Below, piece after piece: positions 11,799 through 21,977 of a stretch of DNA of 64,000 bases. The translations under genes were made by a program, and so were the position numbers. The notes beneath the pieces were generated by a model, which saw only the letters and a program-made list of their open reading frames with translations, had not been told where the DNA came from and did not search any database. The stretch lies in NCBI GenBank assembly GCA_963281255.1, contig OY725503.1, positions 2,542,001-2,606,000 on the forward strand, given 5' to 3'. Within the stretch, counting starts at the first letter, position 1, and each line of letters starts with the position of its first letter. Source of the stretch: Aphrocallistes beatrix. Lineage: Eukaryota > Porifera > Hexactinellida > Sceptrulophora > Aphrocallistidae.

Positions 11799-13110
11799 AT
11801 ACAGTGTGTCGGAAAATTATTGATACTAAGTTTTTACTTAATGTAGTATCAAACTAGTACTTGGAAAGAGTATTATTATTTCAGGATAACTTCATTTATG
11901 TATTTTCTTACTATGTATACATTGTTTTGAGTCACACTATCATATCATGTGATTACCCAGCATATGTTCTAGAATGCAAACTTATTCTTTGTCTTAGTTT
12001 TTGTCAAAATTCCAACCACAGTTTGCTATGGTATAGCAATGTTTTCTTCTATACCGCTTGATTAGTTATAGAAATATCTAAGTATATGCATATCTTGTAG
12101 TCGTGCAATTCTTGAGGTTTTGTTCAAATGATTCGGCAAGACGTAGGCACTGAAAGTCAGAATTAGTGGTGCGTCAGTGATTAGACTACAAAAATCAAAT
12201 TTCTCGAAAAAAAAATTAAATTTGATAAAATATGATTGTATTTGTGGCCAATCCCCACAAATACCACTAATTATTAGTTAATCCATTACTTTAAACAAGT
12301 TAAGTTCAGAATTGTGAATTTTATATGCGAAATTCCACTTTTTACCTTGTTATTCTCTCCGAGCGTCTATCACACCCCTAATTCTGACTTTCTGATCCTA
12401 TATCTTTCCGAATCTTTTGGACAAATCCTCAAGAATTGCAGAATTGCAAGATATGTGCATACTTAGATATTTCTATAACTAAATTAAGCGGTATAGAAGA
12501 AAACATTATTATACTATAGCAAATAGTGATTGGGATTTTGACAAAAACAGATACAAAGAATGAGGTGCATTCTAGAAAAGATGCTGGGTAATCACATGAT
12601 ATGATAGTGTGACTCAAAACAATGTATATCTTATATATTAAAATGCTAGGATTTGTTTGTTTGTTTGTCCGAATTGATTGAAGAATTGGGAAGTCGTAGA
12701 GATACGAAAATTGGCATGTAGGTGTCAAATGATAAATCTAGGATTAAGTTCGAAAATCTAAGCAAAATTTTCACATCTCTGCAAAAAAAATGGAAAACAA
12801 TTTTTAACACCTTCTCTATACAATACTACAAGTATGGGCTTCACTCTCACAATATAAATCATTATAAGACACTATTGAAGGCTGTCATTGTTATTAATAC
12901 TTCAAAGCAATAACTTATATAAATGACTCAATTATATATGATAGTGTATGGCAGTAAAAAGGTTATTTGTATATTTTCACACGATTTGACGAATTTTGAA
13001 AATTATGCTAGAGATTAGCTTCCAACGGTTGACAAGGGGTTTTTAGGGGTGTAGATTTCGAATATCTAATTTTCAGATCGATTTAAATTATTTGTTTAGT
13101 TTTGTTTACA

Positions 13111-13615
13111 ACAAGCGCGCTTCGCTTGCTTGTGCTGCGTGGCTGGCGGACACTTCGTGTCCGCCGGAGGCTCCCTTCGGTCGCCTGGGGTCACATTGGT
13201 TAATTATAAGGGAGATAACATCTCTAAATATGTCCATCTTAGTGTTAAAACCGATTTCACTCGAAAAATCACAAAATTTGTCAATTTTAAATTTTTTGAT
13301 GCGTAATGATGACGTCATAACAAAGTGATGAGTCATCATTTTTTGATGAAAGTTGCATCATATGTGAGGCGTGTTAGTATACAGATTCTATTAAAATTTC
13401 AGCCTTCTATCTCCAATAATGGCTGAGTTATGCCCGAATAACTGTGTTGCTTAACTTTTGAAAATGTGCCAATGACGTCATAATTCCATGATGAGTCGAC
13501 ATTTTGGTCTGAGCTCTGAACTTACTCGAGCCATAGCCAAAAGACTCCCACATGCCAAAAATTAGCTTTCTGTGCCCGCCAGTTTCTTCAATCAATTCGT
13601 TACAGATATATATAT
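13111..13615 (+). repeat. 0.5-kb hairpin repeat, copy 2
   Basis: Nearly full copy from ACAAGCGCGCTTCGCTTG to TTCGTTACAG followed by (TA)n. The hairpins GGCGGACACTTCGTGTCCGCC-like and the CGCC...GGCG pair are clear. The TGACGTCA-type motifs in its middle recur in all copies. Confidence 0.8.
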
Positions 13616-13628
13616 ATATATATATATA

Positions 13629-14088
13629 CAGTCGAACCTGCTATAACGGCCACTCTATATACCGGTCACCTGTCTATAGCGGTCACCAATGAACAGTCCC
13701 GTCCGAAATTCCATAATATTTAACCTGTGTATAGCGGTCACCTGCTCAACGCGGCCAGCGGCCACCCTTTTGTAGTTCCTTACTGACCCTAAAACTGTGT
13801 ATAACGGCCATCACACCTATCTATAACGGCCACTACCTGTCTATAACGGCCGCCACCTGTCTATAACCGCCATCACCTTTTTCACCTTTTTATGTGTTTA
13901 TTACATACAGGACATGTTACGAACGATAAACAAGTTTCATGCAATTACTTCAAGCAATGGAACTACACGTAGTAACTATGTTTCATTCTAGATAGGGTTA
14001 AGACAATCACCTGTATATAACGGTCACCTGTGTATAACGGCCAATTTTGACCAGTCCCTTGGGTGGCCGTTATATACAGGTTCCACTG
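13629..14088. mobile_element. MITE with internal TATAACGGCCAC tandem repeats
   Basis: The termini are CAGTCGAACCTGCTATA (left) and its counterpart TATACAGGTTCCACTG (right), flanked by TA. The interior is built from many degenerate copies of CTGTCTATAACGGCCACCA. TA flanks and CAGT ends point to the Tc1/pogo group. A shortened relative lies at 15240-15480. Confidence 0.8.
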
Positions 14089-14464
14089 TATATAAATAAA
14101 TATACAATAATCGAGTTTTAATAGTAAGGATAGATACATAAAGTAAACAAATTACAAAAATAGGCTAGAAACTAGCTTCCAACGATTGACATGGGGTTTT
14201 CAGGGGTGTAGATTTCGAATATAATATTTTCAGATCGATATGATAAATTATTTGTTTACTTTTGTTTACATTAGATACATAAAGTAAACAAATCTCAAAA
14301 ATATGCTAGAAACTTGCTTTCAACGGTTGACATGGGGTTTTTATGGGTGTAGATTTCGAATATCATATTTTCGGATCCATATGAAAAATTATTCTTTGAC
14401 CTTTGTTTACAATATATATACGTATAAAGGAAAAAAATTTAAAAATAGTTTAGATTAAGTAACT

Positions 14465-14541
14465 CCAGGCGCCCGCAGGGCGACTCTGCGGACACGCAGT
14501 GTCTGCAAGCCGCGCAGCGCAAGCAAGCGAAGCGGGCTTGT
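14465..14541 (-). repeat. Hairpin-repeat fragment, copy 3
   Basis: Only the GC-rich end is present, in reverse: CGCCCGCAGGGCG, CACGCAGTGTCTGC and GCGCAAGCAAGCGAAGCGGG. It joins the resumed arm of the 11802-14654 MITE. Confidence 0.7.
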
Positions 14542-14670
14542 ATAGAAATAAAATATATACTTGAAGTTATCCTGAAATTATAATACTCTTTCTAGGTACA
14601 AGTTTGATACTACATTAAGTTAAAGCTTTGTGTCAATAATTTCCGGACACACTGTATTTTTATATATATA

Positions 14671-14858
14671 CAGTCGACTCCGCTTAATAGGGCCACATCG
14701 GTCAGAGGACATTTTGCCCCGATTAAGCGAAGAACCCTATTAACCGAAAATATTTTGTATTAGCTTCTATGTGCGAGAGCTATTCCGGTCCTGCCAAAAG
14801 TGGCCCGATTAAGCGGTTGACCCTATTAAACAGTGGCCGTATTAAGCGGAGTCGACTG
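14671..14858. mobile_element. 188-bp MITE with CAGTCGACTCCGCTTAATA ends (copy 1)
   Basis: Both ends carry CAGTCGACTCCGCTTAATA in inverted orientation, flanked by TA. The same element is at 26454-26641. Probably a pogo/Tigger-type non-autonomous element; inference from the TA flanks and CAGT ends. Confidence 0.85.
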
Positions 14859-15239
14859 TATATATATATATATATATATATCTGTGGCGGATCCAGGGGG
14901 GATAGTGGGGATATATCCCCCCCACCAGACTTTTGACCTCTCAGTCTTTCGAATTCATTCTGATTTTTCTTTTTCATACTATATTTTCAATCATGTCTTT
15001 GATTTATAGCCTTTTTACAATTGGTTGTTGCTTCTCAACTTCTCTCGGTTGTGAAATTAGTATAATGTACATATATATAGCTAGGTCAGGAGGAACTGAT
15101 GAAACTGATTTGCTTGTATAACTCTGGACAGGTTTGATCACTTTTCAATTTTCCCTGATCATTTTTAATTTGCTTGCGTGTGGCCTGATAGCTATTTGTA
15201 CTTTGACTTTTTTATTGACTTTTTTTTTGTAAACGACTT

Positions 15240-15480
15240 TTTACATATCTATAATGGCCACTACCTGTCTATAACGCCCATCACCTTTTTCACCTTTTTA
15301 TGTGTTTATTACAGAAATGTTACGAACGATAAACAAGTTTAATGTTATTACTTCAAGTAATGGATTTCTAAATACTTGATATTTATTGCACTACGTTGAT
15401 TCCTTTTGGGGATTAAGACAATCACCTGTATATAACGGAACGACCAATTTTGTCCAATCCCTTGGGTGGCCGTTATAAAA
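15240..15480. mobile_element. Degenerate copy of the TATAACGGCCAC MITE
   Basis: Contains CTATAATGGCCACTACC, TATGTGTTTATTACA, ACGAACGATAAACAAGTTT and GGGTGGCCGTTATA in the same order as 13629-14088, with an internal deletion. Confidence 0.7.
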
Positions 15481-15943
15481 ATATATATAACCTCTACAGT
15501 TTTAAACTATTTCAATCTGTATTACGATATTCGTAATCAGTCACTTCACTATATTTAGACATATTCTTTCCTAGCAATGAAAGAAAGTTTCAGGGATGTA
15601 GCAACATTTCAATCTCAAATTTATTTCCTAACCTTATTGAGTGACCCCTCTATTCCGCACGTGAAGCTAGGTATAGTTATGCCATAGCATTCTATATACT
15701 AAGGCAATGGCACTCTATTCAAAATCTGGACCATGGATGGCAATTACCATCGGCTTTCAAAATATCAATTATTGTTATACTGCCTTTCATTACTATTCTA
15801 AAGTACTCTAATGTAACATTTGATTGATTTTAATGATTTCGCTTTAATGGTAAAATCACAATCAATACACTGCTAAATATAAATAAATAATTAAATAAAT
15901 AAAAGATAAAGTGTGACAATTCATTTAGAACTAGACTAGATTC

Positions 15944-15946
<3 letters not shown>

Positions 15947-15975
<29 letters not shown>
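15947..15975. repeat. (CT)n microsatellite
   Basis: A run of about 14 TC units inside the P-type remnant. Confidence 0.9.
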
Positions 15976-16002
15976 AAAACAAAAGAACATAGAAAAAAAT
16001 AT

Positions 16003-16188
16003 AGTCAGGACCGCTTATTGTGAACCACCAGGGGGCCAAGAATCTGTTCATAATAGAGATACTTCATATTAATTAAGCGAACTTGATTCAATACAAATCC
16101 TATCTAAAAAAGGAATTCGGACCAGGAGGTTAGTTCATAGTAAACGAATGTTCATATTAAGCGGGTTCATAGTAAGCGACCCTGACTG
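16003..16188. mobile_element. Small MITE with AGTCAGG-CGCTTA ends
   Basis: Left end GTCAGGACCGCTTATTGTGAA and right end TTCATAGTAAGCGACCCTGAC are inverted copies flanked by TA. Nested in the P-type remnant. Probably pogo/Tigger-type. Confidence 0.75.
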
Positions 16189-16199
16189 TAGTTATATAT

Positions 16200-17225
16200 A
16201 TTTTAGCCTAGTGTTATCTCTATTTCATCATTACGAATGTAGACTTCAGAATAATGACATGACGCTCCAAATCGTTAAATTAGAAGCAACTTCTAGAATT
16301 TTAGTATACTCACTCTCTAAAACAATACTCTTTTTTATCTTAGCATTAGTGATATTATGAATGGCATTATTCACGTGTTGAATCGAAGGGGTGGATGAGG
16401 AAATTACCTTCTCATTTTTAATAATTTCAAATAATTCGACTTCATTAATGATATTTTCCAATGACATGGTATCGGTTAGTGAGTGGCAGGATAGTTAAAT
16501 TTTGTTTGTTTCCTTATAAAAAGCCTTGTAATATAAATTTTCATTAATAATTATTGAACGTTCGATTGTAGAAATTTCATTATGATATTGTATCTTAAGA
16601 AAAAAGATGACCGTTGAATTTGGTCAATAAATAACCCACCGACAGGGAGTTCGACTAGATGCAATTTAGAATTAATACAATTAAGAGTAGAAATAGTAAA
16701 CTTAGCTTCTGTTTCTTTGAATTCCGCAATACTTTTCTGATATGCTTCTTATATCCTCCTTTACTCCTTGTCATATAGAGATAGTCTTTGACAACTAACA
16801 GTAGCGTCCGTCAGATAACTAGGACAGTTAGGAAAGATGCTAGGGACTGCACCCTTCTTGAGACCCACTAACCACTTTCTTCCTTTCCGTCTCAATCATC
16901 CTCAATCCATCTGAGAATTGAATGATCATTTCGATGTCTTCTTCATGGAAATGGTGTATGCAGACCTTGAAATAAAAAAACAAACTACAATAGACTATTG
17001 TGATTAAAGTGTATTATCCAACATACCCTCAATCGTTTGTTCATCTCGTTATCCAACATAGCCTCAATCGTTTGTTCATCTCGTAGTCTTCTCTCCGCCG
17101 AGGTATAGCTCGGAACCATTTTTCACGAGTTACATTGTCAGCAGGAAAAGAGAAAACAGGTTGGATTCATCTTATCACAATAGTTTGACTTACAACCAGC
17201 ATACATGCCAACCTGAGTCATGATA
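16200..17225 (-). pseudogene. THAP-domain transposase fragment
   Basis: Minus-strand pieces of a THAP finger are readable in three frames. GCKSNYCDKMNPTCFLF at about 17210-17150 is the first cysteine block. KVCIHHFHEEDI at about 16965-16930 is the C-x2-H block. AVPSIFPNCPSYLTD near 16860-16800 is the proline-rich tail. The order and wording match the THAP protein at 1014-1505 (GCRSNYD, VCVKHFRDEDV, PCFLPGCPSYL). A further short open stretch (16467-16249) may be linker. No RNase-H domain is present. The remnant lies within TIRs at 15683-17963, tying the THAP protein to elements ending in CATAGC. Confidence 0.75.
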
Positions 17226-18564
17226 AAATCGGGACGCAGCGTTGTAAAAAAAGCGGGACATAATGGGGAAATTTCATTTAAAAGCGGGACACTCGATAAA
17301 ATGAGGTCAAGAGGAGGGTGAAAAAAGCGGAACGTCCCGCCAAAAACGGGACAATTGGCAAGTATGAACCAGGTACCAGACGAGCCATGTTGAAAAGTAT
17401 GCTGTGAATCGAGTAATAGTGAGAATAGGGTAGAATAGAGCAGACGTGCTGTGAAGATGAATGTTGAATAGTCAAGCGATGTGCAGATAGGCGATTTGAG
17501 TGAGTGACAATATTTTGAGACCATTTTGAAATATCATAAAAATATCGTTTTTAATTATTATGGGTGACCAAAATGTGGTTAGTCATTTTATTCAGTGACG
17601 TTTATTAGACAGAAGTTGACACATATTGGTAAATTCACAGGCTTATTTCTAAGTAATTACATCAGTGCATATATTTCCTGAACCCGAGGTTAAAAAAATC
17701 AAGATGTTGTCATTGTAAGGTGATGTATTCTTATATTTTTCACGCATAGATAGATGATGCAAATATCCAGGAAAATGAATTATTTCAGTTTCGGAAAATT
17801 ATTCCAAAATATCTTCTAAGTAAGTAGGGAGTATATTAATTTATCATATTTAATCATAAAATCATAAAACTTGATAAATTAATTGTCTAGAAAGTTCGAT
17901 GGTAATGGCCATCCATGGTCCAGATTTTGAATAGTTTTTTGCCTTAGTATATAGAATGCTATGGTTATGCATATATCGATCCACCAAACTGCCTTTTAAC
18001 ACCATTTGCTAGATTTACTTATAATATCCTTCTTTTAAAACTCGATTAATGTATATAGATGAAAAGTACAGTGCGCGTGTCCATTAGGTACAGTGCGCAT
18101 GTCCATTAAGTACAGTGCGCAAGTCCATTAAGTTTAGTCTGCATGTATGTTGTTGGGCCCCTTGGGTTGAATTCCCACCGTCCCGGTTTCTGAACATAGG
18201 CATATTTCTTGGTATTGGTCACTGGATTCATGGCAAAGTGTACTGTTAGATCCTAGATACGAATGAGAACGAAGATATTTACGTTTCTTTTCTTCTTATT
18301 CCATTTGTTAGGGTTTCTAATGTGGAAAAAAAAAACACTGGCTTGGAATACAATTTTGTCTAAAAGATCGCAGTGGGATGTGTGAGCAGAATTCTACTTT
18401 GAAGAAAATTCTTTCTGAATGCAGCGAGTTACCAATTCCCCAAGGTACTTGATTATTCAACAGTTTCAACACTAGCAATCCCTTTTGAGCTCAGCAAGAA
18501 CTTACAGTGAACAGATTACAAGGGGAATCTTGTTGCCCATAGACCCGAAACCAGACACTGCGCA

Positions 18565-18969
18565 TTGCAAACGCAAAAGTTATTTTTGAACTCTTGGCCG
18601 AGTCGATCCGAGCCGATTACTGGATTATTTCCTACATCTCTTCTTAGAGAAAATGAAAAGAAAGCCCTTGTTCAACTTTCCCTTGGATCTCCAATTGAAT
18701 TATGTATACTTTTTGTGATTATCGACAAAATGTATACATTTAGAATACTCATAAATTCTCTTTCTGAAGTAAATGAACAATTAACGACTGCATTCACTCT
18801 CCATCCAGTACTAGCTTGCCTGTTTAGAGCAATCCTATCCAAAATTGAAGAGCTTTATAATTATAGAGAACGCAGGAAAATAGTCGATGCGGCAACTTAT
18901 GACGATTTCAATCAGTACTTTCTAGGCATAACAAGACGTTACAACTTACAAGTAATTACGCCCATTTAA
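18565..18969 (+). CDS. Unrecognised ORF, 134 codons
   Basis: An open frame with plausible amino-acid composition (for example a leucine-rich run ending in ITRRYNLQVITPI) but no motif I recognise. The first ATG is at the start of the frame. It lies just upstream of, and in the same direction as, the KDZ-like transposase remnant and may be its N-terminal part. It may equally be a chance ORF. Confidence 0.3.
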   Translation: MQTQKLFLNSWPSRSEPITGLFPTSLLRENEKKALVQLSLGSPIELCILFVIIDKMYTFRILINSLSEVNEQLTTAFTLHPVLACLFRAILSKIEELYNYRERRKIVDAATYDDFNQYFLGITRRYNLQVITPI

Positions 18970-19029
18970 TACACATTTGTATATCATCACAAACATTGGT
19001 TAGAAAAACTATTATAATGTTAACTTACT

Positions 19030-19560
19030 TATTGCCATATTGTGAAGGCGAGAAGGAAGAGAAAAGTATTAAAGGATGTACCAAAAATTTTCCCAAACAC
19101 CAAACACTCTCCCCAGGGCTCTTAGTTTTATTTGCAAACACAAAGTATGCTACGGGTTTGAAATACTTCGGAGTAAAGAGTCGACAACTACAGTGTTTAA
19201 TTTACTGCTGACTTTATTTGAAACCCCCACGCATTATTATATATGATAATACTTGTAATCTGCGCAACACATGTATAATCAGGCTAGTGACTTCACAAGT
19301 TTCATACTGACTGTGAAAAGGATTTCTCCTACTTTGAAATCATGTATAACCCTGTCTAAAACAGCAAGCGTTTTTTTTTCAAAGATACAACATTTTTGGT
19401 AGATCGCTTTGAAATATTCATTGTTGCAATGCATTTTATTCTTTGAAATTTGTCAAAAGCGAAAATTTCAAAAGTATTAACTCAAAAGTTTGCGAGCAGC
19501 TATTCTCTACCCTCAGAAGAATAGCAACACAAGTCTCATTTATGCGAATAAAAACGTATT
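19030..19560 (+). pseudogene. KDZ-like / CxC-type DDE transposase remnant
   Basis: Several frames together give the order expected for the Kyakuja-Dileera-Zisupton-like transposases. First comes a Lys/Arg-rich stretch, then ICKHKVCYGFEILRSKES, then IIIYDNTCNLRNTC (the Asp of the catalytic core), and finally INSKVCEQLFSTLRRIA (the Glu block). At least three frameshifts separate these pieces. Classification rests on motif memory, not a search, so the superfamily is tentative. No TIRs were identified. Confidence 0.5.
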
Positions 19561-19645
19561 TTACAATATAGTATGCTATTTTATGTACTGCTTGAATAAA
19601 CAAGAATTAAAAACCATATAAATTATAAATATATGATTCTACTAT

Positions 19646-19836
19646 TTACTTATCCTTTGCTAACTTCTTTGATTGGCATTCTCTACATTTAAATTTGACC
19701 ACCTTCTGAGTTGTATATGTGAGGTCAACGCATGGTTTGTGGAACTATGATTTACAACCTGGACACGATATCATGTTCTTTGAAGCGAATTCTGGTAACC
19801 GACACATACACCATAATGTAATAGTATAATCGTACT
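19646..19836 (-). pseudogene. PHD finger fragment with nonsense mutation
   Basis: Minus-strand translation gives a C4HC3 PHD-like pattern: WCMC at the start, then CPGCKS, a stop, FHKPC, and CREC at the end. The stop (TAG, complement of 19745-19747) sits where PHD fingers have the conserved Trp before the FH pair, so it is a TGG-to-TAG change. The fragment ends at a stop at 19646-19648. It lies directly beside the left edge of the gypsy element; on the other side of that element is a minus-strand ORF (25853-26422). Both may belong to one interrupted gene or transposon, since PHD fingers occur at the C-end of some Ginger-type transposases. Confidence 0.6.
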
Positions 19837-19843
19837 TTACACT

Positions 19844-20078
19844 TGAAACACTGATTAGGAATCTATTAGCATGGATTCTAGAATATTCTTTAGTAACTGA
19901 ACTACTTGTAGATTGTAGCTCCCTATTGAGCTTCCTATCAGGGAGTCAAATAGCATATTTAGTACTATATTGGTATGTTCTCGATGTTAAGTGGTGTGTG
20001 TAGGTATTACTACTACTAATTCATTATATCGCTATCGGTTACGTACATGCTGAGACTTACAGTTAAGCAATTACGACA
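19844..20078 (+). repeat. Left LTR of the gypsy element
   Basis: Begins TGAAACACTGATTAGG and ends TTACGACA. It matches the right LTR along its length with scattered substitutions and small indels (the right one is about 20 bp shorter), so the element is not recent. Confidence 0.85.
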
Positions 20079-20092
20079 CTGACGAGATAAAA

Positions 20093-21970
20093 GATGGCAG
20101 CATCCCATCATGGCTCTTTCGGGGAATTTGACAGTGGTAGTGAGGATTGGGCTTCTTATACTGAGCGGCTCCAACGACATTAAGCAGTCAATGAGATAGA
20201 GGCTGTGGGGAAACAGGGCTATTCTTCTGAGCTGTTGCGGGCTCCAGACATACCAACTGATCAAAAACATGCTGGCGCCTGAGAAGCTGGCCGATAAAAC
20301 TTATGCAGAAATTGTGCAGTTAGTAAAGGATCATTTAGATCCGAATATATCGCTAATTGTCCAAAGGTACATCTTTCATTCCCGTTCACGCAAAGAGTCT
20401 CAATCAGTAGCTGCATTTGTCGCTGAGCTAAGGAGATTATCAGAACACTGGGTTTGGAGATGGGCTACAAGATATGTTGCGTGATCGCCCACAATAGCAC
20501 GATGGGTTGCTTTAGCATGAAATTTCATACTCTTCAATTTGTCTAAAAAGCTGTTTACCATATTCTAATAATATGAGCACCCAGAAATTCATCAAAACTA
20601 TTTGCTTTAGACAGTCTTGTTCTTTAATTTTGGCATTCCAAAGTCAGGTAACCACAATAGATAAAATTAGAAATTCTTTGTGTTCAAAAGCTGAATTTTG
20701 AATTCAAATTCTTATTCAACGAAAATTGATTCAAGGCATGATTATGGGCTCTCAACTATGTTCTATTTTGAGCTCTCTTTAAGATGCAATACATAAATAA
20801 ACAAGAATGTACAGTGGGATGCAAATATTTATAGTATGAAACCATTGTAATTTTTATGAATTCAAATCTTTTTCATCATCTCTTAAAGTACCAGTACTAA
20901 TTTTGCATATTGTTGCGAGTTGAAACTTTGATATTTTATTGTTGAGTAGTCGATCTCGAATAAATAAAATGATTTCCAGCCCTACCGGAGTTTTCCCTAA
21001 TAACCATTTAAATGTTTTTTCCAATCGACCGCCGTTAAATCCTTCAAAAATAGGTTGAAAATTTTCCAAATTTTATTTTATGGTTGATTAGCAATTGGAA
21101 ATTATAAGACTAGCACACACACCAGACATAATCTCAAGATTCAATAATGGATTAGAGTTAGAACGATTATCGGAAGAGGTCTTAAAGTGAGTAGTAAGTT
21201 ATTCCGTCGATATAGAGAAATTTTATCTCACAAGTACATCCTTGAAGATTACATTAAGGATGTTTTACCCGATTGCTGTGTCAGAATGACCCACTCCTCT
21301 TATTTAATTAAGGATAAAAATCAATCCCAGACGCTAGCGTGTTTAATTGAAGACATTAGTGATTTGTAAATTCACTTATCTTGCCAGAAGATGATTAAAC
21401 ATCTCATTATCTTGGATATATTGTAATTTACAAATATTTTGTAAATTGTAGCATAAATGCGATGACGTCATACTTTGCGAATCTTGAAGCCTTACAAAAT
21501 TTCTGAACATCTCAATCGAATTAATAGGTTCGATAACCTATAGGTCAATAATACTTTTTTATACCCTATCATTAACAAAAAGTGTCAATGCCACCAAAAT
21601 GAGGTTTCGTGCCACTGTGATCGCCTAGTCTGTGGGATCAATGATGGACACATTCAGCGTAGACTACTTGCGGAGCCGGAGTTGACGTACAAGCGGGCTT
21701 TCGATATAGCACAAGCTGAGTCAGCGGAACTATTTGTGCCAATCAAGGAATGCTCCCTCACTCAGGTCAACATCTATGCGATTTGGGACGTATAAGGCCA
21801 GGTTATCGAAGCAATTGGAGAAATCGATATGGATCTCGTTCTAGACTCTAGTTCTAGTACATTGTCCCTCTAGTAACTAGAGGGACAACGTGAAAGATTA
21901 AATCTGACAGTTGTAGAAGAAGATGCACCAAGCCTCTTAGGGAGAGACTGGTTAGCAAAACTTAGAATCA
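20093..21970 (+). pseudogene. Gypsy gag and protease-end fragment, split by a 1.1-kb insert
   Basis: The gag part reads EDWASYTERL, LAPEKLADKTYAEIV and VAAFVAELRRLSEH, typical of Ty3/gypsy capsid. It is cut at 20489 and resumes at 21617 in the same sense (RLVCGINDGHIQ). The piece EDAPSLLGRDWLAKLRI at about 21920-21970 is the short segment found between protease and reverse transcriptase in such elements. There it is broken by the P-type element. Frameshifts and stops are present throughout. It is described here only as a relic. Confidence 0.8.
20490..21616. mobile_element. 1127-bp insertion in gag with exact 9-bp TSD
   Basis: GTGATCGCC occurs at 20481-20489 and again at 21617-21625; removing the insert plus one copy restores a continuous gag frame. 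The ends (CACAATAGCACGATGGG and the complement of TTTCGTGCCACT) share only a weak AGCACGA/GGCACGA match. Two short ORFs inside (20854-21069 minus, 21187-21369 plus) are unrecognised. A 9-bp duplication fits MULE-type elements, but no transposase was found. Confidence 0.7.
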
Positions 21971-21977
21971 GCTGGTG

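Larger units (their letters stand above)
11802..14654. mobile_element. Foldback MITE (CAGTGTGTC ends) split by nested insertions
   Basis: The left end at 11802 (CAGTGTGTCGGAAAATTATTG) and right end at 14654 are inverted copies flanked by TA. The left arm and the mirrored right arm up to about 12630 form a foldback; the outermost 110 bp of the right arm resumes only at about 14541. The 1.9 kb between is nested material: an unclassified stretch (12633-13110), a 0.5-kb hairpin repeat, a MITE, and a reverse hairpin-repeat fragment. The TA flanks and CAGT ends suggest the Tc1/mariner group. Confidence 0.75.
15683..17963. mobile_element. P-type element remnant with TIRs and 7-bp TSD
   Basis: Ends start CATAGCATTCTATATACTAAGGC and are inverted copies over about 80 bp, including the subterminal CTGGACCATGGATGG. 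The flanking 7-mers are identical: GTTATGC at 15676-15682 and at 17964-17970. Inside is a decayed THAP-domain transposase on the minus strand and a small nested MITE. The catalytic domain was not found, so the copy is internally deleted. Confidence 0.85.

Noticed and set aside
13629..14088. Possible CRISPR-like or satellite array of short repeats
   Set aside because: Units are degenerate, have no unique spacers, and lie between TA-flanked inverted ends; it is a MITE in a eukaryotic genome.
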